From positions 46,730,456-46,794,455 of the forward strand of contig CM049318.1 in the NCBI GenBank assembly GCA_026874595.1: a DNA stretch of 64,000 nucleotides, given 5' to 3'. The notes beneath the pieces are model-generated. The model was given only the letters and a program-made list of their open reading frames with translations, ran no database searches and was not told where the DNA came from. The DNA comes from Sipunculus nudus. Its lineage: Eukaryota; Annelida; Sipuncula; Golfingiida; Sipunculidae. Shown here in pieces: positions 11,001 to 21,000 of the stretch. Every line of letters begins with the position of its first letter. Within the stretch, counting starts at the first letter, position 1. The translations under genes and the position numbers were made by a program.

Positions 11001-13522
11001 TTCTCTCTTGAAATTCCAGGAGGCCCTTGAAAAGTCTCCTTAAACACTTGAAATTAGGGCACAAATCATAATGACTGGACCAAGAATCTTCTGTCCTCAC
11101 CTCCAGGGAAGCCCATAAAAGGTCTACATGGAAACCCGAAATAAGGTCCCTGTTACCCATATTCTGTGAGCTATGGGGCTCTGAAGTACCCCCCAGAATA
11201 AAGATTTGGTCATATATTAACAGGGCACAAATCATAATGACTGGACCTAGAATCTTCTTTCTTGACATGCAGGGAGGCCTTTGAAAAGTCTCTTTGGAAA
11301 TCTGAAATTACCCCCCAGAATAATGCAAAATTTAATACAAAAGCTCAAGTATCCAAAAAACTGATGCATTTTCCCCCATGGTTCTTTGCACCGCTATTGA
11401 TCATGGAGTGTTTCATAAGTTTCTGCAGACTAGTGGCACCACTTGTATTTTTTTGTTATTTTTACATTTTTCACTTATTTTTTTAGCTCAGCTGACTGTA
11501 AGTCATCTGAGCTATAAGGATCACCTTTTGTCCGTCGTCTGTCCGGCCGTCGGGGCGTCTGTCTGTTAACAGGGCACAAATATTAACCACTGGACCTGGA
11601 ATCTTCATTCTTGATATTCTGAAAGACCTATTAAAAGTCTCAATGGAAACCAGAAATTAGGTCTCTGTTACCCATATCCTTTGAGCTATGGGGCCCCAAA
11701 GTACCCCCCAGAATAGTGAAAAATTTCATACAAAAACTTCAATATCTCATTAACTACATCACTGATGGTCATGATTTTTGGCATACATATTAATCATGAG
11801 ATGTTCCATCAGTTTCTGCAGACTGGTGGCGCCACCTGTATTTCGATTTTTTACGATTTTTTTTTCTCTATTTTTGAGACCTTAAAAGATGCAGTCATCT
11901 GTTAACAGGGCACAAATCGTAACAACTGGACCTAGAATCTTCTTTCTTGATATGCGTGGAGGCCCATGAAAAGTCTCCTTGGAAACCGGGAATTAGGTCT
12001 CTGTTACCCAGATTCTTCAAGCTATGGGGCTCTGAAGTACCCCCCAGAATAATGAAAATTTGATACAAAAACTCAAATATCTGAACAACTAATGTATTGA
12101 TCACCATGATTCTTTGCATGGATATTGATCATGGGGTATTTCATCGGTTTCTGCAGACTGGTGGCGCCACCTGTATTTTTACAATTTTCTTTCTCTATTT
12201 TTGATACCTTAAAAGATGCGGTCATCTGATAACAGGGCACAAATCATAACCGCTGGACATAGAATCTTCTTTCTTGACATGCAGAGAGGCCAATGAAAAG
12301 TCATCTTGGAAACTGAAAATTAGGTCTCTGTTACCCAAAACCTCAGAGCCATTGGGCTCTGAAGTATCCCCCAGAATAATGCAAAATTTGATACAAAAGC
12401 TCAAGTATCTGAATAACCACTGCATTGATCACCAAGATTCTCTGCATGAATATTAATCATGGGATAATCCATCACTTCCTGCAGACTGGTGGCGCCACCT
12501 GTATTTTTTTCAAATTTTTTTCTCTTTTTTTTTTTCAAACCTCAATGAAACTGTCATCTGTTAACATGGCACAAATCATAACCATTGGATCTGGAATCTT
12601 CAAACTTAATATCCAGGGAGGTCCATGAAAAATCTCCTTGAAAACCTGAAATTAGGTCTCTGTTACCCATATCCTTGGAGCTATGGGGCTCCGAAGTACC
12701 ACCCAGAATAATGCAAAATTTGATACAAAAGCTCAAGTATCTGAATAACCACTGCATTGATCACCATGATTCTTTGCATGAATATTGATCATGGGATGTT
12801 CCATCATTTCCTGCAGACTGGTGGTGCCACCTGTATTTTTCGAATTTTTACAAATTTTTTTCTCTTTTTTTCAGACCTCAATGAAACTGTCATCTGTTAA
12901 CAGGGCACAAATCGTAACCACTGGACCTGGAATCTTCAAACTTAATATCCAGGGAGGTCCATGAAAAATCTCCTTGAAAACCTGAAATTAGGTCTCTGTT
13001 ACCCATATCCTTGGAGCTATGGGGCTCCGAAGTACCCCCCAGAATAATGCAAAATTTGATACAAAAGCTCAAGTCTTTGAATAACTACTGCATTGATCAC
13101 CATGATTCTTTGCATGAATATTAATCATGGGATGTTCCATCAGTTCCTGCAAACTTGTGGCACCATATGTATTTTTTTCAATTTTTAAAGCATTTTTTCT
13201 CTATTTATGAGACCTTCAAATGAAGTTGTCATCTGTCCAAAAGCCCACTGAAACCCATTTCTAAGGACTTTTCACGAAATTCATGATTTGTTTGCACTCT
13301 GGCAGTCATTTTGCTCATTGTTCAACATTCCTTGAATTCAGCTGAGCGTCATGGCCCATGGGCCACTTGTTTTTATTAAAGTGCACAAAATTTAAAATCT
13401 GGACTGCACCAGTTCCTTGTTGGTCAGCTGCATGCATTTTTTTTTATTTTTTCAGATATAACACAAGAAGTCACCAAACCGGCAATAGAACAAATTTCTT
13501 CCAGTCACCAATGCTGCATTGA
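1894..13522 (+). CDS. RACGAP1: RACGAP1 (MgcRacGAP), C-terminal four exons
   Basis: This is the 3' part of the gene for Rac GTPase-activating protein 1, the subunit that joins a kinesin-6 (KIF23/MKLP1) in centralspindlin and controls RhoA at the cleavage furrow. The coding exons are 1894-2026, 6055-6172, 6628-6718 and 13456-13522, with the stop TGA at 13520-13522. The first carries the end of the RhoGAP domain (NLAKVFGPTVVG). The second carries VMERLL, the YWTSFM block and a TPQTP motif. The third has SMLGPVFSPG, and the last ends NFFQSPMLH, close to the conserved vertebrate C-terminus. Every junction has GT/AG borders and the phases are compatible (0, 1, 2). N-terminal exons (coiled coil, C1 domain, most of RhoGAP) lie before the window. 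Codons are intact throughout, so the gene looks functional. Introns are full of repeats, the last one 6.7 kb long. Confidence 0.93.
2037..2630 (+). mobile_element. Element B, 5' end and partial body
   Basis: It starts at a T-run followed by AGCTCAGCTGATCATCTGAGC, then a GTCCATC/GTCTGTC stretch. It continues with the B-family body (aaatcataac, ctagaa, ccaggtaatatgaaa and ggaaaccaaaaattag equivalents). It is diverged and fades out near 2630 without a recognisable 3' hairpin end. It lies in the RACGAP1 intron. Confidence 0.75.
2977..3033. repeat. 18-bp tandem repeat, 3 copies
   Basis: Three copies of GGTTGACATGTGGAGCGT abut the left end of the SINE-like element that follows. Confidence 0.85.
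3031..3275 (+). mobile_element. tRNA-derived SINE
   Basis: The head is tRNA-like. It has an A-box-like TGGATAAGGCGCTGG, an anticodon-loop-like CTTGTGATC (GTG) and a B-box-like GGGTTTGTGTCCCA. A non-tRNA body follows (ACCATAAGGGTGTGCTC, GACCCAGGAGTGAATG). The acceptor stem is not restored at the 3' side, so this is a SINE and not a tRNA gene. It lies in a RACGAP1 intron. Confidence 0.7.
3276..3904. other. RACGAP1 intron, nothing recognised
   Basis: AT-rich sequence with no repeat or exon recognised by eye. Confidence 0.45.
3905..5348 (+). mobile_element. Element C, near-complete copy (tandem core, hairpin 3' end)
   Basis: The 5' end (near 3909) is a worn version of the C terminus GTATCCGCCAAAAC, followed by the conserved AGAGGTCA-type block (here as its complement, cctctgaccttt). 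The core has about four diverged units of roughly 280 bp, each with two palindromic boxes (GGTGGCGCCACC or CpG-decayed forms) and the phrases CATTTTTGCACAGTGTCC and CATCCATGCTTATATCTCC. The 3' end reads TTTTGGCGGATACAC, then a hairpin-like CAGTCACTTGTTGACTAC, then CAGTATTCTAGTT. It lies in a RACGAP1 intron. Confidence 0.8.
5349..6054. other. RACGAP1 intron, nothing recognised
   Basis: No repeat unit or exon recognised. It ends in the acceptor TGTTGCTGACAG of the next RACGAP1 exon. Confidence 0.45.
6055..6172 (+). CDS. RACGAP1: RACGAP1 exon: post-RhoGAP linker
   Basis: The acceptor AG is at 6053-6054 and the donor GTCAGC at 6173. It translates to VMERLLMISSDYWTSFMLVE and continues to AMTPQTPEPRQ plus one base, so it ends in phase 1. 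The ERLL, YW-FM and TPQTP positions match the family. Confidence 0.93.
6378..6627 (+). repeat. 33-38-bp minisatellite that repeats the exon's splice acceptor
   Basis: About seven units of the type TTTGATTAGTGTGATCCTTG followed by TGTGTTTCAGTTCC run up to the exon at 6628. Positions equivalent to the acceptor fall at 6410, 6448, about 6485, 6518, 6551, 6589 and 6627. The ones at 6410, 6448, 6589 and 6627 keep TTTCAG, and the others have lost the AG (TTGCA or TTTCA). The acceptor used at 6627 is the last unit of the array. Confidence 0.85.
6628..6718 (+). CDS. RACGAP1: RACGAP1 exon
   Basis: The acceptor is GTGTTTCAG at 6619-6627 and the donor GTAAAC at 6719. With the base carried over it reads VPRSMLGPVFSPG and then SFFSRTTTTPR, ending in phase 2. 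SMLGPV matches the conserved SLLGPV of the family. Confidence 0.92.
7010..7480 (+). mobile_element. Element B fragment
   Basis: It contains AGCTCAGAGTGATCACTC, a GTCC/GTCTGTC stretch, TTAACCAGGCACAAATCATAACC and CTGGACCTAGAATCTTC, then TGCAGACAGGTGGCACTATC. These are typical of one to two units of the B tandem core. No clean ends are visible. It is intronic in RACGAP1. Confidence 0.7.
7481..8058. other. T-run-rich RACGAP1 intron
   Basis: Several long T-runs with short CACTC/AGCAC phrases occur at 7560-7660 and 7935-8015. This may be a decayed short tandem repeat. No exon was recognised. Confidence 0.4.
8059..8181. repeat. 51-52-bp minisatellite, left part
   Basis: Units of GACTTGATATTACATCACTG with GTGATCTCGACTGGTCCACC repeat about every 51-52 bp. 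The array is interrupted by the hAT-like element at 8182 and continues at 10179. Confidence 0.85.
8182..10178. mobile_element. hAT-like DNA transposon, non-autonomous
   Basis: The left terminus is CAGGGGCGTG and the right terminus CACGCCCTTG, an inverted match at 9 of 10 positions. ATTAC flanks both sides (8177-8181 and 10179-10183), and removing the element rejoins the 51-52-bp minisatellite. The body holds diverged units of about 160-170 bp around GGCCAGGAATTYCCTAT (8620-9130) and long G or C runs (9085-9100, 10025-10047, 10088-10103, 10138-10152). No transposase reading frame is visible. The visible duplication is 5 bp while hAT usually leaves 8, so the superfamily call rests mainly on the CAGGGGCG terminus. 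Confidence 0.65.
10179..10362. repeat. 51-52-bp minisatellite, right part
   Basis: This is the continuation of the array at 8059-8181, with three to four further units (GTGATCTCGACTGGTCCACC and variants). Confidence 0.85.
10516..13373 (+). mobile_element. Element B, complete copy with a second B 5' end inside
   Basis: A 5' end (T-run then AGCTCAGCTGACTGAAAGTC) is at 10516, followed by a GTCCGTCTGTCTGTCC run. A second, equally good 5' end follows at about 11482, so a truncated B is followed by a full B. The core consists of about 330-bp units starting near 11900, 12226, 12558 and 12895. Each has CAGGGCACAAATCGTAAC, GGAATCTTC, TAGGTCTCTGTTACCC, AGTACCCCCCAGAATA and a GGTGGCGCCACCTGTATTTTT box. 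The 3' end at 13335-13373 is CAGCTGAGCGTCAT, the palindrome GGCCCATGGGCC, then ACTTGTTTTT. Open frames in the units are repeat-derived. It occupies much of the last RACGAP1 intron. Confidence 0.88.
13456..13522 (+). CDS. RACGAP1: RACGAP1 terminal coding exon
   Basis: The acceptor is TATTTTTTCAG ending at 13455. With the carried AG it reads RYNTRSHQTGNRTNFFQSPM, then LH and TGA. The NFF-SPML ending is the family's C-terminal signature. Confidence 0.93.
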
Positions 13523-14469
13523 AGATGGGGACAAGCAGCTGCACAGAGAATACTTGTATATCTATTGCATATTCAGTTCAATGTAGACTATGGATGTATA
13601 ATTTTACACACAGGAGAGGTCATCCTTTCATTTAGACCAGCGTATTATTACTTATTGATTAAAGGAACAAATGATATTTTTTTCACCTGCAGACTGCACA
13701 GACAGACATGTAATCAAGTATATGCTGCCCCCCCAGTAAAATGGTTTGATCCAACAAATACAGCTTTGTTCCAACAAATACGGGTAGCTGAGTGCACTGC
13801 TCTGACATTGAACCAGTCTCACTAGGCTGTGTCAGAGAAAAGCAGCCCTGAAAACCAACATGAATGACTGTCATCTGATCTTAACACTGTGTTCACAACA
13901 CACACACACACAAATGATGTCCAGGTGTCAAGCTGCCAACATGTATCCACAACAGCCACTGAGCATTGTCAGTTATGTGCTACTTCTGTTGTAGAAAAGA
14001 GCTCTCAAGTACTTGCGTTCAACTTGGATAAAAGTGGTCGAGTACAAGAGTATTACATTTGCTCATGGTTTGGCCTAAGTCTCACAGTGCCAGACTGGGA
14101 GACCTTTGTGTAGTAAAAATATTGTATGTAAAGGGGTTTGTTTATGTCCATGACATAAAAGGTGCCAGAGGAATGAATTAGTCAGGTCAGAGTTAGATTG
14201 GAAGAAAGGGTACATTAGGGCTCAAGTCTTCTGCATTTCACAAAGGAGTGCATGGATGGAGACCTTGTCTATGTCAGTTATGCCTGGCGTTTATTTATGT
14301 ATATCCAGGAATACAGCATTACATCACAAATAACACAAGCCATGCTGTTTAACAAGAATAGTTTATATGATATTAAGCTATGGATTGAGTGGCACACATA
14401 TGGTCATTGTATATAAAATTATTATTTTAATGTCTTATTATTTTAAGGCCGAGTCCTTCAAATTAGAGT
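13523..14469 (+). other. Probable RACGAP1 3' UTR and flank
   Basis: The sequence follows the RACGAP1 stop with no further coding match. No AATAAA is evident here. The nearest AATAAA pair on this strand is at about 15747-15763, beyond the minisatellite, so the transcript end is uncertain. Confidence 0.4.
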
Positions 14470-15366
14470 TTTAGAGAGTACACAGAACTTGGTGAAGTAG
14501 TCTGATGGTCTGACCATTGATTGCACACATTACTTGGTGAAGTAGTCAGATGGTCTGACCATTGATTGCACACACTACTTGGTGAAGTAGTCAGATGGTC
14601 TGACCATTGATTGCACACACTACTTGGTGAAGTAGTCAGATGGTCTGACCATTGATTGCACACACTACCTGGTGAAGTAGTCAGATGGTCTGACCATTGA
14701 TTGCACACACTACTTGGTGAAGTAGTCAGATGGTCTGACCATTGATTCCACACACTACTTGGTGAAGTAGTCAGATGGTCTGACCATTGATTCCACACAC
14801 TACTTGGTGAAGTAGTCAGATGGTCTGACCATTGATTCCACACACTACTTGGTGAAGTAGTCAGTTGGTGACCATTGATTCCACACACTACTTGGTGAAG
14901 TAGTCAGATGGTCTGACCATTGATTCCACACACTACTTGGTGAAGTAGTCAGATGGTCTGACCATTGATTCCACACACTACTTGGTGAAGTAGTCAGATG
15001 GTCTGACCGTTGATTCCACACACTACTTGGTGAAGTAGTCAGATGGTCTGACCGTTGATTGCACACACTACTTGGTGAAGTAGTCAGATGGTCTGACCGT
15101 TGATTGCACACACTACTTGGTGAAGTAGTCAGATGGTCTGACCATTGATTGCACACACTACTTGAAGTAGTCAGATGGTCTGACCATTGTTTGCACACAC
15201 TACTTGGTGAAGTAGTCAGATGGTCTGACCATTGATTGCACTCACTACTTGAAGTAGTCAGATGGTCTGACCATTGATTCCACACACTACTTGGTGAAGT
15301 AGTCAGATGGTCTGACCATTGATTGCACACACTACTTGGTGAAGTATTTAGATTTTCTGACCATTG
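14470..15366. repeat. 45-bp minisatellite, about 20 copies
   Basis: The unit combines GTAGTCAGATGGTCTGACCA with TTGATTGCACACACTACTTG and GTGAA. Copies differ at a G/C position (TTGCACAC or TTCCACAC) and at CCATTG/CCGTTG, in blocks that suggest local spreading. Three units carry short deletions (near 14862, 15164 and 15250). Since 45 is divisible by three, the minus strand stays open as a 15-residue repeat in two frames. I do not regard this as coding. Confidence 0.93.
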
Positions 15367-15927
15367 ATTGTATTAAAAAAAGTTAAAGCAAATAGTCATA
15401 ATCTGAAATATTCTGATAAATGGTGGGTAAGTTGGTTGCTGAGTAAATACACAGTCATCAGTCGTACCTGGTTTCTCCAATGACAAATCTGTTTTAGATG
15501 GTTTGCCAATGGAAACGTAATGTTATCCCCCCCCCCCCCCCCAATTTTTTAAATGCAGTGGTTTTAAGTTATTAATGGATAACTTTATCTGTGTTTTTTT
15601 TTTTTTTTCAATCATTTTTCTTTCACTGCACTAGAACTTTCTTATACCCTCAGTTAAAATGTATCTTTTGTTTTGAAAAATAATATTCCGTATTTGCAGT
15701 CGAGAGTAGTTTTGTTTTCTTGTACATGTATATGCTTGAATGTTATGTAAATAAAATGAATAAAATCTATACATGTGCTCAGAATTTCTATAGGTATATT
15801 TGTTTATTATATTCATGCACCACTATCACTACCATAATTTCAGTTTGTAATACACTTGTACCAAAAGCACGTTAATCCCTATAAACATGATAAACCTATT
15901 TTTGGCTGGGCATACATTAAGATAACT
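15367..15927. other. Unassigned AT-rich sequence
   Basis: It contains a C-run (15530-15542), a T-run (15595-15609) and two AATAAA motifs near 15750 on the + strand. No gene was recognised. Confidence 0.4.
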
Positions 15928-16320
15928 AGAATACAAGTAGTTGACAAGTGACTACATGTATCTGATGAAATCAGAGTGGGACGGGTGGAGTGAGACTTGG
16001 GTTGAGTGGCAAGGGGGAATAGAGTGAGATGTGTTGCACAATAGCATGGATGTCTGCCACGTAAACATTATTGTAGGTGGCCCCCACCTGTTATTTGAAA
16101 GAGAAAGCAATCCAAGATGTATACATATGCAAAATTTCAGGAGGAGAAGTCAAACATCTGCTGAGATGAGTGATTTTTACCCTAGGCAGATGAACAGATG
16201 GGACACCATGCAAAAATACACCAAATTTGTATCAGCTGTAGAGCTATGTGAGATCTATACACTTGCAAAATTTCAGGAGGATACATCAAACTTGCAAACC
16301 ACTGCCTCAGCAGCCTACCC
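15928..16320 (-). mobile_element. Element C, 3' part
   Basis: It begins with ACTAGAATACAAGTAGTTGACAAG, the C 3' terminus with a worn hairpin (read on the opposite strand), then ATGTATCTGATGAAATC in place of the usual subterminal repeat. A box decayed to GGTGGCCCCCACC and one to two partial units follow (GCAAAATTTCAGGAG, GATGAACAGATGG). The 5' end is missing. Confidence 0.75.
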
Positions 16321-18082
16321 AGAAAGCTAATCCCTGTTGACACTGTGACACCTGACCCACACAGCCGTTTGCTGACATTATATCCACGTCATTTGTCCCA
16401 TGTGTCCATTGAAATGACATCATCTGGTGAAACTGCCTAAGTTGTGTTTTTGCACAGACCAAAAAGTCCCTGCTTCAGTAGACTTACGCTCCTGAGGCAG
16501 CGGATATCTTGCGCTTCTAAATAAGCTACTGATTTTCCCGCTGCCTGCTTTGACCGTTGATGATCCACTTAAACACCAGGTGGTGGGCCAAAAAAAACCC
16601 TTGATGACACTAGCAGCCAACCAAATGCCAGTCAACAAACACTCGACAGGCACCAGGCTCCACCCAGAAATCACTTGTAGGGCCATTCTCTCTGAGCCTG
16701 TGGCCTATTCAAATGGTTGCCGGGGCTAAAGCTGTCACTCAAAACGACATGAACAACATTGGCTCCGTGTATTCCTCCCTTGGCAGGTAAACCATTTTTT
16801 CTTCCAGCACAGGGTCTCAATTGATTTGACCAAAATACAGTGCTCCCCTCTGGTGTAGCGAATCAGGATACGAGGTCAAAACAAACAGCGCTTACCATAT
16901 AGGTAGTAGGCCTATAGGTAAAGCGCTGTATAAAGAGCCTGCAGTAGACTGGACATTATAGCTTTCACCAATATGAATCAGAAAGCAAAGTATTTATAAC
17001 AATTCTAGCAAAACAAATTATCCACATTCATTAATCATTTCGTATGTACTTTCGTTGTGTCAGTTTTTACCGTTTTGAACTTACAAATCATAACCAGGTC
17101 TTAAAAATTGCGGGCGATGTCAATCTTTAACATCGTCAGTGACAATACAAAATTACAAGTCTGTCAAATTCCCAATTATGGTTTTTATTTACGGGTTTCT
17201 GAAAATAAGGTGTAAAATAAAAATTAATAATGTGCTCTTTTGCCCTCTAACCTGTTATCTGGTCCGCTTTCCCGGGTATTTCGTCCTGTCACAGGTGATG
17301 AAACGGTCACATAGGCATACATGCCTGCGGTATTGAGTCAGGGGGAATACGTACCCATGAAAGAGTCCCGCCCACTTGCCAGCAGAAAACGTGTTTATAT
17401 TTCAAATTATATTAGGAAAGTTATCAGTTATATTATAAAAATATGAATAGACCGATAATATGAATAACCTATCAAATGAACTTGTCATATTTCTATAAAG
17501 CAGACTGAGTGACGCAATGTAATATGGGGTGTAGCATCGATGTCAGTTGCACACAGTGTTGTTAAAGGATCTTCCGAACTGTCGGTCACAGCACATTGAT
17601 ATAAAATTTTTAATTTTTGGGGGAAGGTGCAAACATTTTTTAAAAAAATGCCATAAAAAAATATAGTATTCAGTGTATTCCATAAAAAGTGAACACGTGT
17701 GTCCTTGGGTATCCAAGGTGACCCACGTATTAATTACTGCATCTCTGCATATTTATTGTAATAACTGTACATACTGCAGATCCATTAGGTTATCATTTGA
17801 TCCCCACGACAAGGAATTGACTTGTAATTTTGTCTTTATTTCATGAGGTCTTTATTGTAATTTAGGTCAGTATGAACTGTTTATCCACCTTGCTGAAAGT
17901 TAGGCCTTTTAATGTTCCACCCTAAAACACCACTTTTCCCTCAAAATGTAACTAAAAATATCGTAACTAAAAACAGGTGGACACAAGGGAATGGAACAAA
18001 CTGTTTGCCCTATAGTAGTCAAAAGGACTAAAAACTCATGAAACAGACTACTGAAAAACAATTTTAATTTTTGCTCATCAAT
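16321..18082. other. Mostly unassigned; contains a possible first exon
   Basis: The part up to about 16800 is less AT-rich than its surroundings. Apart from the short candidate at 16713-16786, no gene, repeat or transposon end was recognised. Confidence 0.4.
16713..16786 (+). CDS. Possible short first coding exon, unrecognised
   Basis: An ATG at 16713 opens a 74-base frame reading MVAGAKAVTQNDMNNIGSVY and then SSLG, which runs into a consensus donor AG|GTAAAC at 16787. The composition is protein-like and the local GC content is higher than in the surroundings, as often seen near first exons. I cannot match it to a family and found no partner exon downstream. It could equally be chance or part of an old repeat. 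Confidence 0.2.
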
Positions 18083-21000
18083 TTTTAGCGAACCTGTGAG
18101 CTTATAAGATGGTGTGGCGGCGTCCGGCGTCTGTACGTTAACCCATACTATCTTGAAAATGGCAAGAGTTAGCATCCCAAAATTTTATGCAAAATATTAG
18201 TCATCTAATAAACTCTATCGGATTTTGCTTAATTTTTGGCTAACTGCATTTTCTTAGATTTTATAGGGGAAAAGCTAAAAAAGCTTTAAAAATCTTCTTC
18301 TCCGAAGCTGTTCAGCCAAATTGTCCAGAATTCACAGAAATGATCCCTGGAACAATCTTTCTCAAGTGTGTTCGAATGGTTTAAGATCAGTGATTTTTGG
18401 CCGAGTTACAGCTAGTTGAACTTAGTCATCTGTCCAAAAAAACATACTAAAATTACAATCTTAGAAACGGCTAGAGCTATCATCAGCAAATTTTATGTCA
18501 ATGTTGATCACATGAGTCATATTTGAAATTGAGGTATTGGTGGCGCCACCTGCATTGGCCTTTTTTGTACAGGGGTCATCAGTGCCCATATCATACTGAC
18601 AGCTACAAAACATTTCTTCTCTGAAACCATATGGCCAAATTGTTTAATATCGCACAGAAATGATCCTAGGGTAGTGCTTTCTAAAGTTTGTTCAAATGGT
18701 CTCAGTTCTTTGACTTTTGGCCTAGTTATGGGAAGCTGAATTTAGTCACATGCCATAACAGCCCATTTTAGCTCAGTGGCTACAAAGATCTTCTCAAAAA
18801 CCACTGGGCCAAATTCTTAAATCTCTCATGTTAATTATCCTTAGATGCTGATAATTCAAGTTTGTTCAAATGGTTTTGGTTCAGTGATTTTTGGCTGAGT
18901 TATGGGAAGCTTAATTTTGCTTTATTTTCGCATATGAGTTATAAACCTGCAAAATGTTTTTGACTGACGCCACTGAGGCCAGTTTGTTTAATATTTTATA
19001 AGAATAATCCCCTGAATAATTTTTATAATAATTGTCTTTTATGGTTCCAAAGAATGAATTTTGGCTGAATAATAAAGATTGAATTGAGTCATTTTACCAT
19101 ATATGTTAGCTGTATGAAGTAGATACATCTAGCCTGGAACCAGTTTATCAGCATCCGTTACATCATGCCTCCAGACATTTAGATTTCAGATTATCTTCGG
19201 TTAATATTGACAAGAATGATTTTTAAAAACTTTTAAAAAATGTAGATGTATGATTTACATATTCCTCATGCCAGGCAATGTTTACAATCACAGGTATACG
19301 TTAACCCATACTATTTCAAAAACGACTGGAATTTAATGCAAAAAATTAGCCTTCTGAAAAAATCTGCATTTTCTCAGATTTTATAAAGAAAAAGCTAAAA
19401 AAACTTTTAAAAATCTTTTCATCCGAAAAAGTCAAGCCATTTTGTTCAATATTTCACAGAAATAATCTTTTATACCATCTCTCTCAAGTTTGTTCAAATG
19501 GTTCAAGTTTGGTGAATTTTGGCCGAATTAAAGGAAGTTGAACCTAGTCATCTGTCCAAAAAAGCATACTTAAATGACAATCTTAGAAACGGCCAGAGCT
19601 ATCATCACCAAATTTTATGCCAGTGTTGGTCACATGAGTCATATATGAAATTCAGGTATTGGTGGCGCCACCTGCATTGACCTTTTTTGTACGGGGGTCA
19701 TTGGTCATCTGTATATTAACCCATAATTTCTCAGGAATAGCAGGAGCTACCATCCCCAGATTTTATGCAATAATCTGTCACATATCAAATGAGGGATTCA
19801 GCTTATTTTTTTGCTATCTGCATTTACTTAGATTTTATAGGGGTAAAGCTGAAAAACCTTTAAAAGTCTTCTTGTAAACGGTCCAGCCAAATTGTTCAAT
19901 ATTTTACAGAAATGATCCCAGAGGCAAGCCCTCTCAAGTTTGTTCAAATGGTTTGCATTTGATAAATTTTAGTGCAGTTGAACTAATTTGAACAGTCATT
20001 TGGCCAAATAAGCATACTGACATAGTTATCTCAGAAATGACAGAAGCTAGCATTACCAAGTATTGTGCAAATGTTGGTCACATGGCTCATATTTGAAGTT
20101 GCAGATTTTGTAGTGCCACCTACGTTGACCTGTTTTTTATGGGCAAAAAACTCATAATTTTAGCCTCTTTCAGCTTAAAATGTTTATGATGAAACTGTCA
20201 AGTTGAATCGTTCAATTTTTCAAAAGAATTATCCTAGGACATGGTTCTTTCAATCATATCAGAAAAGCTTAAGTTGATCTATGGCCATTATTATGTCTAA
20301 CTCAAATTGAGGACTGCAAAACTGTTCTTCTACAAAATTATTGTTTCAATTATAACTTCTGTAACTTAGCACAAAAATTATGCTTAGGTGGCCTTCGTTC
20401 AAGTTTACTTGAATGATTTTTAGCAAAATTATTGGACCTTTAACAATGAAAGAACCACATCTTTTATTATTCTAGATAATTTGACAAAAAAGTTTATGAA
20501 TATTTCACCTTGAAGAAAAAGCATTTTAGCTAAAGTCTTTCAGTATGTGTAAACAGATTTGCCAACAGGCCAAGATTGTGTCTGTATATTTAAATAGGTT
20601 AAGAAACTGCCAACTGTTTCAGATTTGGCAATAGATCAAGTGTTCATTTAATGCAGCCAAAAATAGGTCAAGAGTTCAGTCAGTGCAGGCAAGCATAAGG
20701 CATGTGATCCCCTCATGGGTGACATGTGAACACCTCATGGACACCATGTGATCACCTCATGGGTGTCATTCCCTTCAGGGCTGCATGTGGAGCCAATCTA
20801 TAGCTTTGGCAGACTGCCAACTGTATCAGATTAGGCAACAGGTCAAGAGTTTACTCAGTGCAGCCAGGTACAGGTCAAAATTCACCCAGTCTAGCCAGGT
20901 GCAGGTCATGAGTTCACTCAGTGCAGTAGCCTGAGCAAGCAAATTTGTCACAGTTCACTCGGGGCAACTGCCTTTCTCACCTTAGCCTGGTCAGCCCCAT

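Noticed and set aside
11895-13072. Recurring minus-strand frames of 60-75 codons with near-identical peptides
   Set aside because: They track the 330-bp tandem units of element B. Stops fall at the same place in each unit and none has coding context.
14463-15330. Long minus-strand frames encoding a 15-residue repeat (SDHLTTSPSSVCNQW)
   Set aside because: The 45-bp period keeps any stop-free unit open. The frame changes at units with short deletions, and there is no non-repeat coding sequence or splice site. Treated as a minisatellite.
14470-15366. CRISPR-like regular repeats
   Set aside because: The whole 45-bp period is repeated, with no unique spacers, in a eukaryotic genome. The other arrays fail for the same reason.
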